Assembly: GCA_034440615.1 (NCBI GenBank)
Contig: JAOTOM010004010.1
Location: 1 to 64,000, forward strand
Length of the DNA stretch: 64,000 nt
Source: Ashinkailepas kermadecensis
Taxonomy: Eukaryota; Arthropoda; Thecostraca; Neolepadidae
Direction of reading: 5' to 3'
Within the stretch, counting starts at the first letter, position 1, and every line of letters starts with the position of its first letter. Of this stretch, positions 35,101-46,952 are shown piece by piece. A program made the translations under genes and the position numbers. The notes under the pieces were generated by a model. The model was not told the DNA's origin, did not search any database, and worked only from the letters and a program-made list of their open reading frames with translations.

Positions 35101-38100
35101 GCTTTGTATCGATCAGGAACCTTGCCACATTCTCAGCAACTGGAGCTCGATAAGGTGATTTGTGAGGAAATCAGTAGAAACTTTCAGAGGAAATGCCTTA
35201 TTCTTGGTGACTTTAATCTAAAAGGATATGAAAATGTTGGTGTTGGCTCCCCATCATGTAAACTGTTTAGGAAATGCCTTGAAGAGGACTTGTTCTTACA
35301 CCAGTTTGTAATGAAACCAACCAGGCAGGGCTCATTCTTGGACCTTGTCTTCTCAGATTTGAGTGATTTAGTTCAAGACTTGACTGTAGGAGAAACTCTG
35401 GGAAGAAGTGACCATAACATAGTGAGATTTAAGGTACAAATAGCAGGGACAATCAAGGATAACTTTGCAAAGATTCCAAATTTTAACAGGGCAGACTTTG
35501 ACTCCATGAGAGAGGCTTTAAGTGCCATAAAATGGGAAGAATAATTTTTTGATTTAAATGCCTGTGAAATGTGGGAATAGTTCAAATCTTACTTGAGGGA
35601 AATTCAGATTAGACATGTCCCCCAAAAGCAAAGGCGCAAAAGAAGGGTAGGAAAGCCAGCATGGCTTACACCAGATTTGAGGAGATCAATTAAGGCTAAG
35701 AAAAATGCATTTAGAGTATTTAAGGAAGCTTCAAATATCGTAAATCTAAGGTCGTATAAAAAAAACTAGAGATGCTGTGAAGCAGAAAACCAGAGCAGCA
35801 AGGCGGGCAAAATAATTGGATTTGGCTAGGAACTGTAATGGGAACAGTAAAAAGTTCTTTAGTTTCTACAAGCTAAGTAAAGTTTCAAGCACAATTGGTC
35901 CACTGGAAGTAAATGGGACTATATTGAGTGAGGATGGTGAGATGGTTGAGGAGCTGAGCAAGCAGTTTAAATCAGTGTTTACAGTGGAGGATGTGACAAA
36001 TTTGCCAACCGTGAACCACAGTTCAATGGCAGGTGATCAGATACACAATGTTGATTTCATTGATAGTGATGTTGTTTTCAATTATATCAGAAAAATAAAG
36101 CCAAACAAGGCAGCAGGACCTGATGAAATTTATGCTAGGGTATTGCGGAAAGCTGAAAAGGAACTGGCAATTCCACTTAGTATAATATTTTGTAGATCAG
36201 TTTCACAAAATGAAATTCCAACAGATTGGAAAAGGGCAATGTAGTTCCTATTTTCAAGAAAGGAGAAAGAGGGAAAGTTTAAAATTATAGGCCAGTAAGC
36301 CTCACATCCCTAGTCTGCAAGGTACTCGAATCAATTATCAAAGATAGAATAGTTAGTTTTCTGGAAGGAAACAGACTGATTCAAGATACTCAACATGGGT
36401 TTAGAAAAGGGAGATCGTGTCTCACAAATCTCTTGGACTTTTTAAATTTGCTACAGAACAATTTGATCAGGGAAATCAGGTTGATGTAGCATATCTTGAC
36501 TTTAGTAGGGCTTTTGACAAGGTACCCCATAAACGGTTAATGATGCAGCTTCAGGTCCATGGCATTGCAGGTAGCATCCTAAAATGGATTGAGTTGTGGC
36601 TTTCAGATAGACAGCAGAGAGTGATGCTTAATGGTACAAAGTCATCATGGCAAAATGTTCTTAGTGGAGTCCCTCAGGGGTCGGTACTGGGGCCACTGTT
36701 GTTCATTATATTTGTGAATAGCATTGAATGTGGCCTAAGCAGTAAGGTTTTGAAATTTGCGGATGATTTGAAGATCTTTAGGGCAATAACAGGGCACAAT
36801 GAGCAGGTTTTGCTGCAGAACGACTTAGACGAGCTTGTGAAGTGGTCCGAAAAATGGCAAATGAAGTTTAATTTTGATAAGTGCAAAGTCATGCATGTAG
36901 GTAGGCAGCATATGAAGGCGCCATACTTGATGGATGGCCAAGTACTATCTGTGACTCAGCAGGAGAAGGACTTAGGTGTTATTTTGAACACAAAATTGGG
37001 GGCATCAGAACAGACCAAAGAAGCCAGGAAGAAGGCACTAAGAATGCTTGGGGTGATACAGAGGAATGTGTCATACAAAAGTGAGGAGGTCATCAGGAAG
37101 CTTTACTGTGCATATGTCAGACCACATTTGGAATACTGTGTCCAAGCTTGGTCCCCTAGTTATGAGAAAGATTGTTGGCTTTTAGAGAGAGTACAAAAGA
37201 GGGCAACAAAAATGGTTAATGGTATAGGCAACCTGGCATATGAGGAAAGATTGAAGAAATTGAATATGTTTTCACTTAGATATAGAAGGCTGAGAGGAGA
37301 TCTCATCGAGGTTTTTAAATTTGTTCATGGTCAGGAACAGGGATATCTCAGGGAAATGTTTGAATTTAACAGAAATGATGCAATTAGAGGTCATCAATTC
37401 AAAATTAAAGTTAATCACAGCAGGACAAGGTTAAGACAGTCTTTCTTCACCAACATGGTAGTAGAACACTGGAACCAGCTGCCAGGAACAATTGTCAGTA
37501 GCAACACACTGAACATCTTTAAAAACGGCATAGACAATCATTATAAGAATAGGGGGCTTGTTTTTCTGTATTCCAGGGAGGGTTGATAGATTTGGTGGGC
37601 AACTGGTTCATTGTACAAAGTGCAACCAAGAAGGGCCCTTGTGGCTCATAGTTGTACTGATCTTTTATGTCTTTATGTCTTTATGGAATGCGGCGTGGGG
37701 TTCCAGAGGTATGTGGAATGCACATATCAGCACACTGGAGTATCCGTGATGTAAAATCTTCGACGCTAGTACAGTGATTCTCAATGTCAGGTGTAAAAGC
37801 TGTCTGTATCTCAGATTCAAAACGAGCCCAGTCTGCCTTCTTCAAATTCCAGCGTGGTGGCCGTGTTCCCAAAACTACGCCTCTCCGAAACGTTAGCCAC
37901 ACCGAATAGTGGTCACTTCCGAGGCAATCGTCGTCAACTGACCATTAGAACTGATGGGTCAGTTGGGGGCTGGCTAAGCTTAGGTCTAAAGCTGACGTCC
38001 GGCCCGAAGGCAGAGTAATATGAGTATGTGCACCTGTGTTTAAAACGCATAGCGGCTCCTGCAGGATTAAATCCCCAGTATTCGGACCCGTGTGTTGATG

Positions 38101-41100
38101 TCTGAGCAGCCCCAAACGGTGTGGTGGGCGTTAAAATCACCCAGTAGTAGCAATGGTGGTGGAAGCTCAGCAAGTAGATGTTTCAGCTCCACAGCAGGAA
38201 ACGTGGCTCCAGGGGACACATATAGGGAGCACAGATTAATGTGGGTGTCGCGAAGCGATACATGCGCTGCGATTGCCAGAAGAGTGGTTCGAAGAAGCAG
38301 CTCGCATGCTGGTACACTGTGGTGGACAGCAAGCAAGACCCCTCCGTGCGAGTTAATTTCAGGGCGAACATCGCTGCGGAGCACAGTGTAACCTTTAATC
38401 TTGACGGCATCTTTTGGTGTGAGCTTAGTTTCCTGAAGGCAAATGGCTACCGGACTGCGCCGATTTAAAACGGTCACAAGGTCAAGAATCGAGGTTTTTA
38501 GACCCCGGCAGTTCCATTGTAAAATGGCCGTAAAAAGAGCCAGCTAAAACGTGTTAAAACGATACAGTCATTGAGTGTAAAGAAAATATACGACTTTCAA
38601 TATACCAGGAGGTGCTGAGTTGACATCAAAAGTAACGATAAAAAGCATCGGGCCTATATGATGTATATTGACCATCGGCTCGGGCTCCCTCAGAGGATTC
38701 CTTCTTGACATAGTTTGTTTCTGGTTTGGAGTTTATGTGAGTGTCTGCAGCACCGAGGAGGCTTTTCTGCATTCCACGTGTCTTTTTGCACGCTTTTTTC
38801 CCGCGTGCTTTTTTCAATTTTTTAAACTTGAGCTTTTTTCATCACTCCTGACGATGGCCCCTGGCCGAAACGTTGAGTAATAAAGTATAATCTTTATCGT
38901 TACTTTTGATGTCAACTCAGCACCTCCTGGTATATTGAAGGTCGTATATTTTCTTTACACGCAATGTCTAAAACCCAGGAGCATCTAAGAGCCATTCTTC
39001 GTTGTATGAAAAACGATACAGTGACTAACCCAATAGTCACTGTTGTGTGGAGGATCCCGAGGAGGACCTTGGCCTCACCCTAGGGTTTCCTCAATCAGCC
39101 GGAGACACTTGTCATTGTGGAGCTCCCTTCCTGCCGCTAGGGGGTGACGGGTATGCCAGAGCATCGTCCCCACGTGGTGGGATGGGTGGTGGGACATGAA
39201 AAGTTTCAGCTGGAGCTGCGGAGCCTCCAGGCGCCAATGTGGACGCAGAGTAACCTGGGTGGTTGGGGCTCTCGGCCGTACGTTCGGGGACGAGCTACTG
39301 CTCGCACGCCCCACCGGTCCCACTGATGGGTGCATGACGGGTATGCGTCGCGACGGTTCTCCGTGGAGAGATGGAGGGGGAGGAGCAGGAATTGATGGTG
39401 GTGATGTGGGGGTAGGAGGGGTTACTTTAGATGTAGAAGTAGAGGGTGTGGTGGATGAGGTGTAAGGGGGCTCGGCGAGTTCTTTTGGACCGCTGTGCCA
39501 GGGTCCACTTTCCTCCTTCCTGCCGTGCCTCCGTCCCCGAGAGTTCCTCTGAAGGCTGTGGGGATGCTTGGGGTGGCGTTTCTTTCGTCTGTTCTGGCCT
39601 AGATGGCCGAGCTGTGGGTGGCACATCCGGTGTATCCGCCCTCGCGGAAGGAGGTGTGCAAGTAAAACCAAACGAACGCAGCAAGGCGCCGAGTTGTGCA
39701 AGCAGCTGGGCAGCGCTGGTAGGCTGCTGATGTGCATAGCTCGTCAGGGTACTTCTAGTCTTTTCTGCATATGGTACTTTCGGGTGACTCTCCTCATATG
39801 CCTCTCGGGCCTGTCGAAATGTGATATTGCTGGTGCATTTAAGTGATACAATCTCTTTCTCCTTCACGTAGGTTTGGCATGACGTCGGAGGTTCTGTGGG
39901 GCACCTGACCCCGTCCACAATTCACACATCATGACTCATGTGAGTCACACTTGTCAACAGTGTGGCCTTCCGACCCACACCGGCCACACGCAGGGCGTCC
40001 TCGGCAGTACTGGGTCATGTGACGGTATCGCTGACATCTGAAGCACCTCATCGGGTTGGGAATGAAAACGCGGACTTTTATTCGAATATAGCCTACTGAT
40101 ACTGTGGCTGGTAGATCAGTGCTGCTGAATGTTAGAATAATGTTGTTTGTCGGATGTAGCTCCTTCTCCATTCCTACCTTCATTCTCCGCGCCTCAACAA
40201 CACCGTGCTCAGCCAATCCATCAACAATCCCAGCCTCAGACACATCCCTCAGATCGAAGCAGTTGATGACTCCTCTGCGGAAGTTTTTAGTATTGTAAGG
40301 TTCAACTTTAACTGGAATGGTAATGTCTCGTGTTCCGTTCGGGGTGCGTGTGCTATAAGTGAATGAATCTAGTTCTAGGGCTTTCCTCGCATCCTCTCCA
40401 TTACGAAATTCGACCTCGATGCCTCCATCTCGGAACTTGTCACAGCGCACTACACACCCCAAACGATCGCATCCTCGCTTGCGCTGAAAGGGGGAAAGCG
40501 TTGATAACTTCTTTTCTGGGTCGGTTGATTTGAAAATCAAGAAACGTGGAGTCGAGATGGTGCACGAGGCGGTACTTGCGTGCCCAAAGTAGCGATTTTG
40601 TACGCGCTCATTGTCCTCGTGGGCTCAGTGCGACACGGTCACGTTTGGGCCTTGTCTTCGAACAGGGGGACGAGGGGTCTGGTCCTCGAGTGAGGGGCCA
40701 GGGGACGGTTGTTTGTGAGAAGTATCCATGTAAGTGTTGTTTTATTCAGTTCCTCGTGACGCCCTACTACATAGGGGCCCTACCGGGGGGACGCCTGAGT
40801 CCCGCGGACGGGAGGACGTCAGGCGCCCGAGGAGCTATACGGGCCAGGCGACACCATTACCCGACCGGGAGAGAGAGACTCACCACCCCGACCGGGATCC
40901 AGCGCCGCCCACCCCTTGACCCCTGCCGGCCAGGCCAGCAGGCGCTTGGACGGGGCCCAGACCTTCGGCCTGAGGCGACATGTCACTTGGCCCGTATGGG
41001 GCCCTACGGGCCCGCCCGCCCCTCCGGGATATTAGGACCAAAGAGGCGTGTTGGTCCCCCGTCACAGCCAGCACCGTGCGACGGGGGACCTCAGCCTCCA

Positions 41101-44100
41101 GGACTCCGTCAACCCCGGGGGCGGACCGAGGGGGTGCGACTACCCCGATAAAACTGAGCTGGTGGGTAGGACTGGGGAAGTTGTCCTACCTGCTCATGAT
41201 AGGAAGAGTTGGTGTTGCAGGGCCAGGTGAAGGACATGGATGTTGAGATGGGATGAGCATTGGAATGGGAGCGTATGGACAGAAGGACGAGTGAGGCACT
41301 CCTAGTCTAGACCTTCGCCGGCTCACCGATGGACTGGGATTCTGGGTCCTTAGGGCACTCAATCCTCCCTCACCACGGAAAGGTGGTGCCTCGTCGGGTG
41401 TGCACAATTTTGGCAATTATCGGGACAATAGAGATGGGCCGGTAGTCGGATGGGCTGGCAGGGTCACCGGATTTAAAGATGGGATAAACTATGGAGTGCT
41501 TCCAGAAGATGGGGACGTCGGCAGTCGGCAGTGGTGAGGCTGGAGTTGACCAAATAAATATGAAGTTGTTCAGTGCGACATCATCGTCACTCTACGCAGC
41601 ATAGCTCCCACGGGACAGTATGGCACGGGCCACCTCTCCGGCTCCGGCATCACTTCGCTGCTGCAGCAGACACTAGGCAGCCTCCTGTCGACGCTCCATT
41701 ACCATAGCTCGTCATTACAGCCTGGTCTCCATCACACCACCTCCCCGGCTCAGGTCACCATAGCTCACCTCCAGCTCCACCACGTCCATGGGACCCACCA
41801 TGGCCGTCATCTCCCGTACAACGACGTCACAGAGCTCCCGCAGTTGGGTCGGGTGCGCCGAGGAGTAGATGCAGAACAGGCCGCTGTCGGTGTACGCGTG
41901 GTTGAAGGCGGTGGCGTTGTACATCCAGTGGTGTCTGCCGAGACGGAAATACATCAGCAGACGTCAGCGGAGGCACCAGAAAAAGAGCGGAGGCGGAGGC
42001 ATGAAAAGAAATACCAGTAGACACCAGCATAAGTCAGGAGATATGTAAGTGAACGTCAGCGGAGACACCACGAGACGTCAGCAGATACCGGTATACGTCA
42101 TCCGAGAAACCACTATTCGTCAACAGAGAACGGGTAAGGCAGACACGCTGTAGTCGCATCAGGAACATGGAAGCCGAGACCAAACGCACCTGCAGAAATG
42201 ACGTTATAAATCGGTGATCAGTGGCCAATTTCACTAAAATCACAAGCTGTGTATTCACACCGAATTCGATGTGAATACACAGTTTGTGCTGTTATTTGTA
42301 AAGATGGCATTTCACTAACATCACGAGCTAACAAAACTACAAAATCCAAAGTACATCGTTTGTTACTCACAAACTACACAGAAATGTGTGTTATTACATC
42401 GTCTGAATTTCACCAAGGTTGTCGGGTGTTCACAATCTTGGCAAATACACCGCTTGCGATAACACACGTTCTAGGCTGTGTGAATTTTGGTGGAGAGCAG
42501 TGGCAGTAAAGGAAACATGGATGAATTTGATTTGTTTTTCGAGGAGGCTCCGCCGCGGCGAGCAGCAAGGGTGTTCAAGCCTCTTAACAACCTACACTTC
42601 GAGAGTTAAAACTACTTCAGGTACCTATGTACCTAATCTTCATTGTCGGATGAAGAGGGACATTACAGGCTAGAACCAAACATCTGAATAGATGGCTATG
42701 TTTAGTTCTTCTCATGAATCCAGGGGGCCATGCCCCCAAGACAGGGGATGATACAAGGGGGACACTGGGGGCATGTACCTCCGCCCTATGAAAAGTTGGC
42801 ACCCCTCCGGCCGGGTAAATGCGGGAAGGCTAGAGTGCACCCCTCAAATTTTTCTGCCAGAGGCACCTCTGATAAAAAGGTGTCCCTTGGAAGAAAAGGC
42901 TGTCCTCTGGGAAGGCCCGAGTACACAAACCTAGGTAGGTAGGTAAATAGGTTAGCTACTACCTGCCTAGAGCCCAGGGGTGTTTGTTATTTTGCACTTT
43001 TGAGGAGGCAAGTGCCCCCTCAATGTTGGCTTTGCCCCCCCCCCCCCCCCTACACTAATTTCAACTTTTAACATGGAACCCCGTGGAGTGTCCCCTCTAA
43101 TCCATTTGGACCTGCCCATTGCCTTCACGTATTTTACCCCCACCCCACCCCCAAATAGTTTTCAAAAATCAACACCCGTGCTAGAGCCTCTAGGACCCCA
43201 CTGGCATTAGTACATACCTTGCTTAAGTAACATACCGGATTGAAGGTAGCTAAGGCGGCTTGTTCTTCATGCGTGCAAACCTCCACTTGCATCAGTCATT
43301 AGGTAGGTCCTAGGTAGGCGCCTACATACCCGCCACAGCCCACAACCAGCATAGACTGATCCACAAAACACGAAGGTCACTCATGTTGAATCACTCAATG
43401 CTGCCCTCAACAGCTTATGAAGCTGTGCTCACAAAACACATACGCAAATCACTCACGCAAATTAAATCCAGTCACTTCACCCACCTCCCATCATCACGGG
43501 CCAAGCATGGCGATACGACTGGTTTTCTGCTGTCTTTCCATTGTTGGCGCATGTGCAGCCTTACATTTTTGCAATTCGGTCGTGATGCAAATTCAGTATT
43601 ATTTGAGCTTGCCTGCCATCGGAACCCAGGGGTGGATCGATAAATTTTAATGATTGAGGAACTAGAAATTTAACTATCGATGTAGGGTAAGGCCTCGGAT
43701 AACATGGTAAAAATTGCTGGTACGGCCGGGTACAGGGGCATTGTGGTGCATTCCTCCAGTGCCCCCACATGGAAGGTGGCTCTCCTCCGGCTGGGCAGAG
43801 GAGTCGCTCTGCAAAGGCTCGAATATCCCCCCCCCCAACGAATTGTTCAGCCATAGGCGCCCCTCGGAGGCTTCCGGCGGAGGGACCCCCTCCAGGTGCT
43901 TTAGCAGAGGAGCCCTCCGAAGAAATGACATAACCCTCCAGACAATTGCCTTATGGAAATTCCTGTATCCGCCCCTGACGGGGGGGGGGGGGAAGAAGAT
44001 TGCCCAGGCAGTGGCGGAAGATACCATCACTATTGTGTTGGCAAACACAATATTTACTGGGGAATGGGCAGCTGGGATGAAATCGTGATCCGAATCCGAT

Positions 44101-46901
44101 GATGTTTTGGACACTTGGTGGGTTGTGATGGGATGGGTAGTGGGTCCGTCGCTGTGTTCAGTACGTTTTCTTAATGGCAGCTTTGCTATCTTTTGTTCCC
44201 CATTACAATTTCATACAGTGGGTATATCCTCCATTCATGTCAGGAACGGATCCAAAGGGTAAAGAGACTAACGACCTTAGAACCAGTAAAACGCCCTTCT
44301 GCGGTAGGAGTGTGCACTGGCGGATCTAGCTCACCGGTTTGAGGGGGGGGGGCAACTTTCTGTTTTCGGCGTCAGCCCCCCCCCCTCCCCCAGTGGCGTA
44401 CCTAGGAATTGCATCAGGGGAGCGGTCGAACGGATTTGGAGGGTGCCCATTCTCCCACTATTTTTGGTTAAAAGCACTTGATGTCGACCACTATTTGGCA
44501 AAGGGGCCCATTTTATAAAATAATAATTAATGACAACATAATTTCCTGTGTAGGGGCCATAACTTACCTGCACCGTTTCTAAGTTACCGGATTTTTGTTC
44601 TTGTTTACCAAAACGTTCACGTTCACGTTCAACGTCCACGTCAACGTTCGTGCACGTGTACATACTGGTGGATCCGATTTTGTCAACTCTTGCTGTAAGC
44701 AGAACTTTAGCAGCATGGAACCCTCGATGTGTGTCAGAATCTACTATGCTACCATATTGGCCTCCAAACAATTATAAAAAATACCTTTAAAATTGGAGAT
44801 TCTTTCATTCGGACGCTATTTTTTAACCTCGGCAAAGGTTACTGCATTTTAATTTAATTTACTTCTGTTGGTTTCGGAGGGCCAAAAGACACTATGCCCC
44901 CCCCCTTTTAAGCGCTTCGGGGGGGGGCATGGCCGGAATGGCCCCTCCCTGGATCCGCTAGTCGGAGTGTGACCGTCATGTTGCTCAGCGGAAGACGCCT
45001 TTTAACGAAAAAGTACATGAATGGTAATCTCTCGCCAATCTAGGGGGGGAGCAGGTCCAAAGACATCAGGTGAATGAGGCCTGGGCGGATCCATGAATTG
45101 CTATGGGGCACTTGGTCTCTGGAGGGCGGCCTCTGGCTGAAAAAAATCGGGATGGAGGGTGCACTCGAGCCTTCCTGGAGGAGCGCTATTCCCGGCCGAA
45201 GGAGCGCAAATTTCCATTGGGGGCACATGCCCCCAGTGCCCTCTGTATCCGCTCCCGTATAGAGGATAATGAAGCATGTACATTAGCAGGCCGAGAATCC
45301 AGGGAGGGATTCTCGGTCTGCTGGGATGTCAGCTGATTTTCCTTTCAGGGGTTTATGGCATTGAAGGAAACTGTTTATAATGAAATATCACATTTCCTAT
45401 CGTTCGGTCTTATGTATCATAATTATTCATTACATTATTCATTCGACAGAATTTCTTCACCTTGTCATTATTGTAAATAAATCATATTCTGTTGGAATAT
45501 CTGCGTAGTTTTTTTTTTACTGAAAGGCATTGTAAAATCACACAGTTCGTAATACACTCGCAACATCCTGCCAGGATTACAATTTTTGCCATTACAGAGC
45601 AAGACATTTGTGAAACTTGATTTTACACAGTTTGTGATTTGCATCACACTGTTCGTTAGCAAACTGTGTGAGTACAAAAACAATAGTGAGATTGGCCACA
45701 TACATCACCTGACGAAAAAAAACTACGAAAAGGATCGCGAATGAAGTACAGTCAGCCATGCCGAATGGCTGTACGGTGCCGCTCGTTTTTTTAGTCGAGC
45801 GAAAACCGCTTCGAATATTCCATATTACCATATTCGAATCATCATCTAGAATCTCGGAGAGCATAAGCGAGTCAATTCCTCACCCAAAATGCAGTCTTCG
45901 CTGCACTCGAAAGTGGGGACATGACAACAAAGTATGGCGCACTGTAAGAGGTTCATCACAATCATCACAGATCTGCTTGGGCTCATTCATTATCAAGCAA
46001 TTATGAGTCGCGTACGTGTGCCCTATCCTCAGCCTAGCAAGTACTATTTCTTCCCACCGGCATTTTCTCACCGATGATCTCATAACACAAGACTTTTCAA
46101 TGTTTTGAGGTTGATAGTATCGGTGGAGTCCCACGTTTTCTTCCATCTGAGCTCGACGAATGTGTTGACCCGGTTGAGATTTGTAGCAGGAAGGGGAAGT
46201 GCATGGGCAGAAGGCTTACCGGCTGCCCTCTGCCGCCGCATGATCCGTGCCGTTCCCGGTAATGCCCACATGGCTAGGGACCCAGCACAGCGTGACGCTT
46301 TTCCAGACTGGCTGAGAGTATTAAGACGAGTTGCGACGTCCTGAAACAGTGGATTACGAAGATAAAAACCTCAAAGCCAAAAGACTGCTTGACGAATCGG
46401 AGACAATAATGTGCCGCGCTTCAATGTGTTCAGGCAACATCACCTGTTGAGGACGTTGGTGTAGAGTCTGCTGTACATGCCCTTTCCGGGTCCGCCGGCG
46501 CTAAAACTGCCGCCGCCGCCCATCAGTGTGCTCAGTACACACGTGGCCACGAAGTCGTCGCTGTGGTGTGAACATGACTCGAGACCGATCACCACGTGCG
46601 CCAGCTCGGGCATCGGGGTGGGGCCGAGCGACACGTCAGACAGGTCCTGCTCCACCTGTCGCCAGCATTTCGCGAGTCACTCAGACGTTCTGCCACGCCG
46701 CCGATATAGCCTTCCACGTGTACATATCTGAGCAACAAGCAAAGGGACAAATGCCAAGTGTACTTATCATTCACGTTGCAAGAAACACAAAATGAAGTTT
46801 CTTGGTGCCTGCCAGCATCGAGACAGATCACGAAAATTAGCAAGCCTATTCCTGTCCTGAAACGCAGCACATTAGCGGATAGGTATGAAAACAGACATAT
46901 A

Positions 46902-46952
<51 letters not shown>

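Larger units (their letters stand above)
34445..37684 (+). mobile_element. CR1-like LINE, 5'-truncated, inserted into the I-like LINE
   Basis: A plus-strand element with AT-rich, host-unlike codon use. Left junction: the I-like LINE reads CCACCAAGG up to 34,444. Right junction: it resumes with GGAATGCGG at 37,685. Excision restores the minus-strand reading RRIP-WWTEE. Only GG could be a target duplication. The 3' end is 2.5 copies of TTTATGTC, an octamer tail as in CR1 elements. Content: end of ORF1, then ORF2 with endonuclease and RT, broken by at least four stops or frameshifts. Confidence 0.88.
31328..41405 (-). mobile_element. I/Nimb-like LINE, apparently full length, carrying three later insertions
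   Basis: Bounded by a 12-bp direct repeat AATTTTGGCAAT (31,316-31,327 and 41,406-41,417) lying inside the reading frame of the outer LINE. The 3' end on the minus strand has CACCCAAAAACCCTAATAAACAAACAAAC, a CAAA-type tail of the kind seen in I/Nimb elements. Order on the minus strand: GC-rich 5' region (41,405-40,541), ORF1 with zinc knuckles, ORF2 with endonuclease, RT, RNase H and a C-terminal zinc-binding motif. After subtracting the three insertions it is about 6.2 kb. Stops and frameshifts in both ORFs show it is dead. It also lies wholly inside a PMPCA intron, in the same orientation as the gene. Confidence 0.85.

Noticed and set aside
40546..41151. 201-codon plus-strand frame
   Set aside because: Antisense to the GC-rich 5' region of the I-like LINE.
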